Source: Coptis chinensis
Taxonomy: Eukaryota > Streptophyta > Magnoliopsida > Ranunculales > Ranunculaceae
Assembly (NCBI GenBank): GCA_015680905.1
Contig: CM027377.1
Coordinates: forward strand, 21,662,501-21,726,500
Direction: 5' to 3'
Length of the DNA stretch: 64,000 nt
Below, piece after piece: positions 55,254 through 64,000 of this stretch; position 1 is the stretch's first letter; every line of letters begins with the position of its first letter. Below the pieces are notes generated by a model. It was given only the letters and a program-made list of their open reading frames with translations, did not search any database and was not told the origin of the DNA. Made by a program: the position numbers and the translations under genes.

Positions 55254-56492
55254 TACATAAATTGATAGGGTTATATACTAAAAGCATTAATTTTGTATTA
55301 ATTCTAATTCTTTATATTTTGAATGAAAATCATATGGGCAAATGTTATGCATATTATATATGTTATTAGTTATATGCATGTGTCTAATACTTTATGTTGT
55401 ATATGATATGGTGTGTGGTGACACACAAAAGATCATATCATCAGTACCTTATAAAGTATAAGTAAACGTTCACAACCTAAATGGATTTGGACAAACCATT
55501 GGTACGGTTGTAGTATAATCTGGTATTAGTCTAATATTGACTACAGGATTACACTAGTACACTTTGTGTGTATTGAACATGACCAAGTGAGGTTGTTTCT
55601 CTTTATACTAACTATATAAGAGAACAAACACCTCTATTATTATAGATGCTTGTCCTCTTAATCCGGATATAATAATGGGCACTTACGTGCATTGTACATT
55701 GCTTTAAATCATCAATGAGTGAGATTCATTTGTGAATCAACAAACTCGATGGATTGGGTAATGACATTATATGTAAGGTGTGTTATTGATTATAGAAGGA
55801 ATCTGTGACCCGCATGAAGTCGGGTTGATGATGTCCCCTTGAGGAGCTCATAAGGATTGTCATGTAAACCCTGCAAGTGGATTTAATCCGACGTGACAAT
55901 AAGGTTGAGTGGTACTACTCAAGGACACAAGAAGTTGATTAATGTAGTTGTCAGTAACTTGACTTAATCAATGGGCATTCGATATCTTAAACACGGGGAG
56001 ATCAACAAGCATATAATATGGAGCCCATAAACGTAACATGTAATTTGGGATTAGGGCGGTAGTGCAACAATGACCTTCAGTGAAATAAGCCATTTGTTGA
56101 TGGACTTGGGCCGTGTGTTCTGGGCGAACATGGGAAGCCCAAGCCCGTCAGGAGGCCCAATCCTAATTTCTCCTCATGGTCCCTGTTGTAGCCTATAAAT
56201 AGAAACCCTTCTCTCCTGGCCGAATTCACTATTCATTTGATTGAAAAAGAGAGACAAGGAAAGAGAGAAAGAAAGGGTTGGTAGATCGTTGCCCACACAA
56301 CGTCCAATCTAAGGATAGGAATACAACAGAAGATCAAGAGGTTGCAGAATCGTAAAGCTTGGATTTTCAGAGTTATCTTAGCCGATCTAAAGGTACATTT
56401 CTAACCAAAATCGTAGACACCCTTATTCCGTTGTGCGTAGGTGTTCGCGATTCGTAAATCATTCGGTGCAACCATAACGGTTCCTACATAAA
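55254..56492 (+). mobile_element. Probable solo LTR
   Basis: The block is flanked on both sides by TACATAAA (55254-55261 and 56485-56492). The inside begins TTGATAGGGTTATATAC and ends CGGTTCC. Near its right end it has a good TATA box (CCTATAAATAGAAACCC at about 56194) followed 60-70 bp later by a purine-rich transcribed-like stretch, the layout of an LTR promoter. No coding sequence. The exact ends are ambiguous because the flanking repeat overlaps the TG...CA edges, so the class is inferred. Confidence 0.55.
56190..56206 (+). promoter_or_regulatory. TATA box in the probable solo LTR
   Basis: CTATAAATAG, a near-perfect plant TATA element, sits some 290 bp from the right edge of the probable LTR. 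It could start read-through transcription toward the NFD4-like gene, whose ATG lies 1.1 kb downstream. Confidence 0.45.
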
Positions 56493-57246
56493 CATCTTCT
56501 TACACATGAAGATTGAAGAGCAGCCACTTCCATCAACCAAAACCATCAACTTTTATCATCTGAATTAGAACTAAGTCATAAACACTTGGTGTGATGTCCT
56601 GTTAATCCCTTGGGATAATAATAGACATTTACACATAACATGTACTGCATCACCTTCGGTACCATAATAACATCGATAACTATAATTTAGAAAATGGCGA
56701 AAAATCTCCTGGGCTCTATAAATGTTATCCGTGTTGGTCTTAGGTTTTCTTCACTTCACAGTTCACATCCATTACTAAATTATCCGTGAGCGGAGCGAAC
56801 ATTTTGGGAGAAGGGTTGGTTTTTGTCTGTCTGTCCTCATCTCTTCCCTTCTGTTTTTCCTCTTCGTCTCTCTCACTCTCCCTTTTCCTCTCCCTCTCCA
56901 GACACTCTCCATCTCCACTCCTCCTTCTCCATCTCCACTCCTCCTTCTCCATCTCCACTCCTCCATCTTCCTCTCCCACTCCGCTCACCCCCACTGCTTA
57001 GCTGTATACTAGTATATGTAGTATAGAAGCCATTTGAATTAATTTTATATTTTTAAATACTTCAACACCAATACTTCATGCCGGGGCTTTTAATATATCG
57101 GTACCTTGTTAATTAATCTCATAATCTCGACTAATATCACGATAACCGCAACATTTCGTACCTTAAAAACTCTTTGAACGTTAATTAACTACCTAAGCTG
57201 TCCCCACTAGCATATGATTGCACCATACCAAATTTATATTCTTCTT
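56493..57246. other. Upstream region of the NFD4-like gene
   Basis: It holds a CT-rich stretch at 56835-56985 in which a 20-bp unit, CCATCTCCACTCCTCCTTCT, is repeated about 2.6 times (56908-56965). The facing open frames 56740-57026 are products of that low complexity. No other gene was seen. Part of this is presumably the gene's promoter. Confidence 0.5.
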
Positions 57247-57254
57247 TATATATA
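57247..57254 (+). promoter_or_regulatory. Possible TATA box of the NFD4-like gene
   Basis: TATATATA ends 27 bp before the ATG at 57282. That spacing would leave almost no 5' UTR, so the real promoter may be further upstream or a leader intron may exist. Confidence 0.25.
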
Positions 57255-57281
57255 GTTATAGATCAACCAAAAAAAAAAAAA

Positions 57282-59962
57282 ATGGTGAATCCAAAAACAA
57301 CAATGGAAAGCAGCAAATGGATAGCGACAGTAGCAAGTATATGGATCCAGTGCACCAGTGGGTCATCCTACGCATTTGGTATCTACTCCCCACTCTTAAA
57401 ATCATCACAAAACTACTCACAATCAACTCTTGATTCTATAGCAGTGTTTAAAGATATTGGAGCTAACGTTGGTTTATTTTCTGGTTTATTATACACCGTT
57501 GTTACAACACCGAGTCATAATAATAATAGTCGGGGGGCTTCTTGGTTAAGAAGAAGACTGGGTGGTGGTGGGCCATGGGTTGTGATATTAGTTGGAGTGA
57601 TACAGTGCTTCACGGGTTATTTTATGATTTGGTTAACTGTTACTGGGCTACTGCCACGTCAACCTGTAGGAGTTGTGTGTTTATATATGCTTCTTGCTGC
57701 TCATGCTCAGACTTTTTTCAATACTGCTAGTGTTGTTACTGCTGTTCACAACTTTCCTGATTACAGTGGCACCATTGTTGGAATCATGAAGGTTAGTTTT
57801 GACTTTTTTTGGTTCAGTTTTGGTTTCATTATGCTGATTGAATTGTTAATTTTTGTGAGATTTAATTTGGGATTTTAAAGCTTAAAATATGGGTGGAAAT
57901 GGATTTGTTGTTGTTTCAGTGAAATAAAGACTCGATTTTGTGGAAAAGCTTAAAATATGTTGATTAGAAGTAATTTGCCATTAAGCTTAGTAGACACTGT
58001 AGTTCAGCGTATATGAAGATTTGGGCAAAGTCTAAAGACACTTAATAGAACATCAATGGTTGTTGAGCTTATACCTGCAATATAGCTGATTGATGAAGAA
58101 CAAAAGTGTTGGGGTCTAACTGCTAAAAGAAGTGTGATAGTATGTAGACAAGTAGAAAACACTAAACCATTAAGTCTACAACCAACATCATCATCCTAAG
58201 GAAACCATAGGAAGCGGGTGAATCAAATTTGGAAGAGATTGGAGTTCTCTATAAAAAAAAAATCTTTACAAGAGGAAAGTGACAGTCTGAGAGGAATAAG
58301 ATTCGGTTTATCTCAAGCTAATGTGTTTTGAGACCCTTAGCTAAACCTATTAGGGTTTTTTTGGGCTAAACAAGAAATAAGAATTAGGGAAAAGGTACAT
58401 GAATGGGTCCACTCTCAACTAATCCAGTATGTTAATGCAGCTCCATTTTTAAATGCCCAAGGAGGATTGATGCTATACCCTCACTGCGGCTTTAGAAAAT
58501 AAAGGTAGAAGCCTCATATATGTGCATTGAGGCTATAGCCTCTGTGCGCTTTTCTCTCTGAGGCGAGCGTCAAGGCAGAAGTATATAGTGTTTTTGTTGT
58601 CTATAGTGTAACTAAACCTTTGGAATGTGAAATAAGAAAAGTTGCGTACTTAGAGTACTTTTCAAAGTCATATTCATTATGCATCTGCCTGTTGGTGTTC
58701 TAGCTTGCACCTATCTTGTTGAGTTTTTGGACCTTGTGAAATAAACATGTGCTATTTGTGTTTACATATTCTAGGGATTTCTTGGTCTTAGTGGAGCAAT
58801 ACTGATTCAAATCTATTCAGCAATATTCAAGGACAACCCAAGCTCTTTCCTTTTAATGCTAGCGCTATTGCCAAGCCTACTTCCCCTATTGCTCATGATT
58901 TTTGTAAGAGTGCATCATAAGAATGGAGGTGATGATAAGAAGCACCTGAATAGATTTTCAGTCATTGCTCTGATTATTGCTGCATATCTTATGGTCCTAA
59001 TAATTGTTGAAAATGTAATGACTTTGGGTGTACTGGAACGCTCCTTCGCACTAGCAGTACTTTTCTTTCTTCTTATCTCAACCGTGGGTATTGCAACTAG
59101 AGCCCATTCTAGAGACTCCCAAATCTGTGCTCCCGTGTCCTCCCTTGAGGTGACCCAATTGTTGGATGACCCGGACCAACTGGAAGGTGAGAGAATTTAT
59201 GTCAGTTATGATCCTACCACATGTCATGATGCTAATCAAGAGTTGCATACTCATGGCAAGAGAATATTGGCTCGAGGGGAGAATTTGAATCTTTTGCAGG
59301 CTATGCGCACGGCTGACTTTTGGTTCCTTTTCCTACCCATGGCATGTGGTATGGGATCAGGACTGGCCACAGTCAATAACATTAGTCAAATTGGAGGATC
59401 TCTTGGTTACACAAGCGTGGAAATAAGTACTTTGGTTTCTCTGTGGAGTATATGGAATTTCCTGGGCCGCTTTGGGGCTGGATACCTGTCTGATTACTTT
59501 TTGCACTCGAGAGGATGGGCAAGGCCATTGATCATGGCCATCACTCTAGCGACCATGAGCGTTGGTCATGCGGTTATTGCTTCTGGTCTGCCTGGGGCGC
59601 TGTATGCAGGTTCAATAGTTGTAGGTGTATGTTATGGCTCACAATGGTCATTAATGCCCACCATTACTTCGGAAATATTTGGAGTTCGACACATGGGAAC
59701 AATATTTAACACAATCGCCATTGCAAGCCCTATTGGATCTTATATTTTGTCTGTGAGGGTAGTTGGGTATATATATGACAAAGAAGCTTTATCTGACAGT
59801 GGAAACATATGCAAAGGGGCCCACTGTTTCTTGTTATCTTTTCTAATTATGGCTTCTGTTACTCTTTTTGGGTCTCTTATTGCTTTGGGATTGTTCTTTC
59901 GGACACGAAGGTTCTATAAGCAAGTTATCTTTGAAAGAATACAAAAGTTTTCTAGGAAGTAA
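57282..59962 (+). CDS. Nodulin-like / NFD4-type major facilitator protein
   Basis: Two exons, 57282-57791 and 58775-59962, joined in phase 0 across a 983-bp GT-AG intron, give 565 residues, the normal size for the family. The start has a good context (A-rich, G after ATG). Residues 1-260 are the nodulin-like domain: KWIATVASIWIQCTSGSSYA at 11-30, a helix near 50-72, GPWVVILVGVIQCF, and hydrophobic segments at 171-190, 194-214, 232-253 and 259-280. After a hydrophilic loop (281-340) the C-terminal half carries ADFWFLFLPMACGMGSGLAT, NFLGRFGAGYLSDYF and SLMPTITSEIFGVRHMGT, the conserved facilitator motifs, and ends RRFYKQVIFERIQ. About 12 membrane helices are expected. Arabidopsis NFD4 is needed for fusion of polar nuclei; the substrate of most family members is unknown. 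No internal damage is visible, so this is probably a working gene. Confidence 0.92.
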
Positions 59963-60217
59963 GGAAATGATACACTATTGTGGCTGAAGGGAACTGCTAG
60001 ATTGATACTTCATTATGGCTCTTTGTCATGTTATGCTGAAGTCCTTGTCCACTATGGTTGGATAGAAGCTATGCTGTAGTTCTTGTTTATGGTCAATCAG
60101 TATTTGCCAGAGTGCTACTGTTCTTGGCTAAATGAACGGGGAAGCAAGTACTGTAGTTTCATCTGCATTTTTTGGAGACGTAGGGGCTGACTGCATCTGC
60201 TAATTTCCTGAACTTAA

Positions 60218-60430
60218 AACAAGGCCTTTGTTCTTGGCCATCAATCTAGCAGCAGTTGGCACTGAGCATCCAATAATCACTTCTGGGCTCGGGCCTGCTA
60301 TGCTTTATGCCTCACCATGGTCATCCTTACAGATTTCAGATCACACATGGAAGTCATATTTAACTCCATTTGCATTGCAAGTGCTGTTTGATCTCTGTCA
60401 AGGTAAGTTGAATTCATGTATGACAAAGAA
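60218..60430 (+). pseudogene. Decayed NFD4-like fragment 1
   Basis: The plus-strand frame LAINLAAVGTEHPIITSGLG, then AMLYASPWSSLQISDHTWKS and TPFALQV, follows the intact gene's MAITLATMSVGHAVIASGLP and the segment after it, with an internal deletion. It lies only 260 bp past the intact stop codon. It lacks both the start and the end of the gene, so it is a partial tandem copy. Confidence 0.75.
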
Positions 60431-61379
60431 GCATTGTACTAGAATTACATGCACAGGTGCTTACTCCTATATAATATCCTTTCTTGTTATATCATATTTT
60501 AATCATTCTTGAGTTTCTTCTGCTTTTGGCATTGAGGACAGATGTTTTACAGTGAAGTTATGTATTTATATTACTACTAGTGTGGGTGAAACTAATATAT
60601 TAGGGATCTGTGCGAATGAAAAGAAAACAGCTTGAATGTTTGCATTCTTCAATTGTTCCCCAATCCAGCATCTGCATGTTCACATACATTATTTGACCAA
60701 AGAAGTAACCATGTTTTTCTCCATGCGAGACTCATCTTACTGACTTACTGTCAGGCGTATTTATTAATAGGAGTGTAAATGTGGTAGTGAATGGCTGACT
60801 ATTGACTTTATACAGTTGCGCGCGTTCAAAGTAATTTTTTGTTAGGAAGTTTAATTTCCCTTACTTTGTTATTGTTTAAGTGTTTTAGACGTATGGAGTG
60901 ACGCTCTTTGACCAAAGTGAATCTTGTTCAGTCTTCTTGTAACCCATGTTTACTAGGGTACTTGTTGCTGCGGAAGTGCGATATGTTTGTTGATTTTCTT
61001 GTAATCATGCTTCATTTGTAAACATGTCTCGTTCATACTTCTTGATTTTCTTGTAATCATGTGGAAGTACCTTGCCATTCTTCATTTGTTTAATCTTTTT
61101 TTAATGTATACCTCTATATCATAACTTTATATTTTTGAGGTGACAGTGGTTCTTGTTGGAAGCAGAGGACTACCAGTTTAAAACTTCAAATACATTCAAG
61201 TATGAAGTATTCAACGACAATTCTCAAGGATCATAAGACAAAGGATTCCTTCTAAAGTTTTAATTCTTCGTGCTGCTGCCAAGTCTAGGTTTCCACTAGC
61301 TCAGGTATTTTATGGAAGTGTAGCACAGGGTGGAGAGTCATGATAAGCGTGTGGGTGTGGGGGACTTTCATTAAGTTGA
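60431..61379. other. Spacer between NFD4-like fragments
   Basis: T-rich, with repeated phrases such as TTGATTTTCTTGTAATCATG at 60991 and 61041 and CTTCATTTGT. It is probably decayed intron or 3' flank from the duplicated gene. No coding motif. Confidence 0.4.
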
Positions 61380-61790
61380 TTATATTACTTCCTTATCTTA
61401 TGGTCTTACTAATAATGGAAAATCCAGATTTTGGGAGTACTGTTTTGCGCTACTAGTTTGCATTGCATCTAGAGCCCATTCAAGAATCAGGTCTTCTCTT
61501 AAGGAAACCTTAGTTGTTGGATGACCCACCATGTAGGCACGATCTTACCCGAGAACAATGACTATGCGCATTGCTGCCTTTCGATTCCTTTTGCTAGCCA
61601 TGGATTTGGAGGATCTATTTCTCTACACCGAGTGAGGAAGTAATTAACTCTTTGGAGCAAATCAATACGAATTCCCTTTGTCGCTTTTGGGCTAGTTACT
61701 TGAGAGGATGAGCAAAGGCCAATTTTCATGGCTACCGATCGCTGTAGCAACAGTAAGAGCTGGCCACACAATAATCACACATGATTTTCT
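61380..61790 (+). pseudogene. Decayed NFD4-like fragment 2
   Basis: Plus-strand pieces in several frames match the intact gene in order: LPYLMVLLIMEN (intact AAYLMVLIIVEN), a piece with SRAHS-type coding near 61470, LLDDP, MRIAAFRFL (intact MRTADFWFL), RMSKGQFSWLPIAVATV and RAGHTIIT (intact SVGHAVIA). Stops and frameshifts abound. It covers the middle of exon 2. Together with fragment 1 it indicates at least one extra gene copy, now ruined. Confidence 0.7.
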
Positions 61791-61906
61791 TAGAATGTTC
61801 GGGAATGATAAGAGCATCTCTAGGTGGAACAAGAAATAATTCCAACTCTAGAGCTGGCCACACAATAATCACACATGATTTTCTTAGAATGTTCGGGAAT
61901 GATAAC
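61755..61906 (+). repeat. Duplicated segment, 95-bp spacing
   Basis: A 56-bp phrase starting AGAGCTGGCCACACAATAAT occurs at 61755 and again at 61850, identical over that length. The first copy overlaps the end of NFD4-like fragment 2, so the duplication is more recent than the gene's decay. Confidence 0.9.
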
Positions 61907-62216
61907 AAAGTATGAATGAAATAGCCAGCTAGAAAGATACTCGTAGTAGTGTCTTTTTCATATAATGCCGTGTTCCCTACGCTATATGTTGGATAGATTT
62001 CATGCTGTTGGTATCTGCCGAATTAATTTACAAACAAAAGCACACAGATGCCAACATTTATTTTTCAAACACATTGAACCGAAAAATATTTAGAAAAAAA
62101 CCTTCACGTGTTTATTCCAAACAACAACATTTGAACTCAAGAAAATTACACTAATCACAACTGCTCACTCTTACACTCTCTACAAGTGCTCACTCTTACA
62201 CTCTCTATGATTAAAA
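61907..62216. other. Intergenic sequence and GST 3' UTR
   Basis: It includes the probable 3' UTR of the minus-strand GST gene. A 27-bp phrase with GCTCACTCTTACACTCTCTA is tandemly repeated at about 62162 and 62189. Confidence 0.5.
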
Positions 62217-62993
62217 TCACTGTGGAGCAGCACTCCACTTGGCAATCAGCGTTTTAGCGAACTCCAAGAGCTTATCAGTCTCAGGAATCAAATCCTTAAC
62301 CGCAGGAACAGAACAAAACTTCTCAGACCATGCATAAAGATTGGGCGTCTTTGTTTCATCGAGTAACTCAACACCATTGAGCTTCTCGACCACCCTGACC
62401 CACGCTAAGTTGGCCCCAAGTGCTATATCAATATACCCAACTGTATCTCCACCAAAGAAGTCCTTTCCTTTGCTAATCTTCTCAAATGCCTCTTCTAGTA
62501 ATTCAATTCCTGTGGACACTCCTTCTATAGCTGTTTTCTTCTCTTCCTCAGTCTTTGCTTTAAGAGTTGCCAATAATGAGCTGAACCACTGCAAAATACA
62601 AGCAACAATAAATGATTAGATGGAAGTACGCTTCTTTTGTAGTACAGATGGACCAACATTAGTATCATTACGTACCTTATCATCTATGTACGCACCCCAG
62701 AACCGAGCAACAGAACGATCATAAGGATCAGAAGGAAGGATAGAAGGACCAGAGGTGAAAGCCTCATCGATGTATTGAACAATAATGAGTGACTCACAAA
62801 TGGGCTTATCATTATGAATCATGACTGGGATCTTCTTATAAACCGGGTTACTCTTGAGTAGAAGTTCGCTTTTCGTACCGAGCGGCTCCTCAAGGAACTC
62901 ATAATCGATGTTTTTAAGATTTAGAGCTATGCGTGGGCGAATAACAAATGGACTTGCCCAGCCACCCAAAAGCTTTACATCACTTGCTGCCAT
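62217..62993 (-). CDS. Tau-class glutathione S-transferase (GSTU)
   Basis: Two exons on the minus strand, 62993-62676 and 62588-62217, split by an 87-bp GT-AG intron after residue 106 (ending RFWGAYIDDK). This is the single intron position expected for tau GSTs. The protein is 229 residues; the family is usually 215-235. The N-terminal thioredoxin-fold domain has KLLGGWASPFVIRPRIALN with the catalytic serine at about 14, then KIPVMIHNDKPICESLIIVQ (cis-Pro and the Glu-Ser glutathione-binding pair). The C-terminal helical domain has FFGGDTVGYIDIALG and AWSEKFCSVPAVKDLIPE. Tau GSTs conjugate glutathione to xenobiotics and stress products in the cytosol and are often stress-induced. Both exons are open and splice cleanly, so it is probably functional. 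Confidence 0.95.
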
Positions 62994-63087
62994 GACACTT
63001 TAATTTACAAACAAATGAAGATATGGAAAATGGAGATATCTAGATTTTTGTACGAGATGGAATGATAGATAGTGTGTTGAGTGGTGG

Positions 63088-63095
63088 TATATATA
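63088..63095 (-). promoter_or_regulatory. TATA box of the GST gene
   Basis: TATATATA, followed on the minus strand by CCACCACTC, lies 95 bp upstream of the GST ATG, a normal distance allowing a 5' UTR of roughly 60 bp. Confidence 0.65.
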
Positions 63096-63780
63096 GGTGA
63101 ATTTTATGTCGGTTGAATGTGAATGGATTTGCTTGGCTGGCAATACTGACTTCCTAGTATTGGGTCCAGAAAGTCATAATTATTTTCACAAAGTTTGATC
63201 TCATTTAGTTATTGACCGTTTGTCGCATTCTTTTACTTGGACTCCTTTTACTTTGGTTACAGATACGTACGTATGTCGTGACGCTTTCGATCAATCAAAG
63301 TCATCATTCAAAGCCTTATGGCGCTCAATGAATGGGTTGGATAAATGAATTGGATGCAATTTGAATAAGTAAGTGAAAATGTGAAACAACTTGTTATGGT
63401 CCAGGCTACTAGGCTAGGGAACCATTTCACAGTTCGACTCAGATTTCTCAAAAGGAAATAGAAAGAAAGAAAGAGTCAAACCATTTCAATACGCAAACGT
63501 CCGCAATTACGCATGTTTGCAGAAGACTTTTAGAACGCTCTTCTATATTTCTAGTCCCTACTTTTTGAATATGTTAAGTTTAAGAAATTAGAGAGGAAGA
63601 AAATAAGCTTCGAATCAGATCACTAGTCTATCCCTTAAGAATTGAAAATGCATTTTTCTTAACCAATATTGTAACCCTAGATGCACTATCCAAAATGTAA
63701 CATGATAATAAATTTCACAAAAATAATAGTCTCCGAGTCTAAACATTTATTTCAAATGTTGTTATTTCAAATGTTGTTAT
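63096..63780. other. GST upstream region
   Basis: AT-rich, no gene seen. The segment nearest the gene (to about 63400) is presumably its promoter. A 16-bp phrase ATTTCAAATGTTGTT is duplicated in tandem at 63748-63779. Confidence 0.45.
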
Positions 63781-64000
63781 TTGGATTAGGATTAGGGTTT
63801 CTCCCTAGATGAGCCAATTAGGATTTTTCCCTTACTAGATGGGGAAATTAGGGTCTCCCCCCTAAGTACAAAAAAAAAAAAAAAAAAAAAAAAAATAAAT
63901 AATAATAATAAATTGTGTATTTGGTGGGGAGACTGTCACACTCCAAATTTCCAGACAATATTTAAAACAATTATATTCAATTATCTGGAAACCCGGTGTG
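63781..64000 (-). repeat. Inverted copy of the 28.4-kb repeat and end of window
   Basis: 63785-63880 is the reverse complement of 28385-28465, ending in a poly(A) run of about 25 (63870-63894) and an (AAT)n tract. The last 80 bases have no recognised feature and the repeat may continue outside the window. Confidence 0.75.

Noticed and set aside
56740-57026. Four overlapping frames in the CT-rich stretch
   Set aside because: They are low-complexity Ser/Pro or Arg/Glu translations of one tandem repeat, without a start context or splice support.

Overview
This is plant nuclear DNA, almost certainly from a eudicot. It is AT-rich, its genes have GT-AG introns, and it is packed with plant-type transposable elements: CACTA, MULE, Athila-like Ty3/gypsy, plant LINEs and solo LTRs. 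I cannot name the species. Only two host genes look intact, both at the right end: a two-exon nodulin-like/NFD4-type major facilitator gene (57282-59962, +) and a two-exon tau-class glutathione S-transferase gene (62217-62993, -). Two decayed pieces of the NFD4-like gene lie between them.

Left third (1-18.2 kb): nested DNA transposons. A MULE transposase (N-terminal half at 16790-17976, -) was interrupted at 16778 by a CACTA element (CACTA-1). CACTA-1 carries a decayed Tnp2-type transposase and a TNP1/Transposase_24-type second gene. Its transposase was in turn interrupted by a complete 6.8-kb CACTA element (CACTA-2, 4504-11329) with matching CACTA termini and a TTG target duplication. CACTA-2 carries no transposase that I can see. 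It holds intron-containing pieces of at least two host genes in the same orientation, a CCR4-type deadenylase and a plastid homogentisate solanesyltransferase, so it is a Pack-CACTA. A MEKK1-like kinase pseudogene lies at 485-1020.

18.5-28.6 kb: a decayed LINE (+), abutted by a 5.8-kb MULE with long terminal inverted repeats (21024-26802). This MULE encodes a FAR1/FHY3-like transposase broken by stops, a second ORF, and an unusual array of alternating palindromic 33-bp repeats. A probable hAT-like MITE and low-complexity sequence follow.

28.6-54.5 kb: one very large Athila-like LTR retrotransposon on the - strand. It has about 1.54-kb LTRs at 28590-30125 and 52918-54459, a tRNA-Asp-type primer binding site, a polypurine-type tract, gag, protease, a reverse transcriptase that has lost its catalytic core, RNase H, integrase and three env-position ORFs. 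Three elements are nested inside it: a second gene-capturing CACTA-like element (31129-37695) with CCCH zinc-finger, LRR and PPR pieces; a 1.2-kb solo LTR (44234-45433); and a 5'-truncated LINE tail with a 13-bp target duplication (51557-52051).

54.5-64 kb: repeat-derived flank with a probable solo LTR (55.26-56.49 kb), then the NFD4-like gene, its decayed relatives, the GST gene, and a piece of a repeat that also occurs inverted near 28.4 kb.

The window is mainly a record of successive insertions. The most notable content is the two CACTA elements that have collected host gene fragments, and the palindrome array in the MULE. I saw no tRNA, rRNA or CRISPR.
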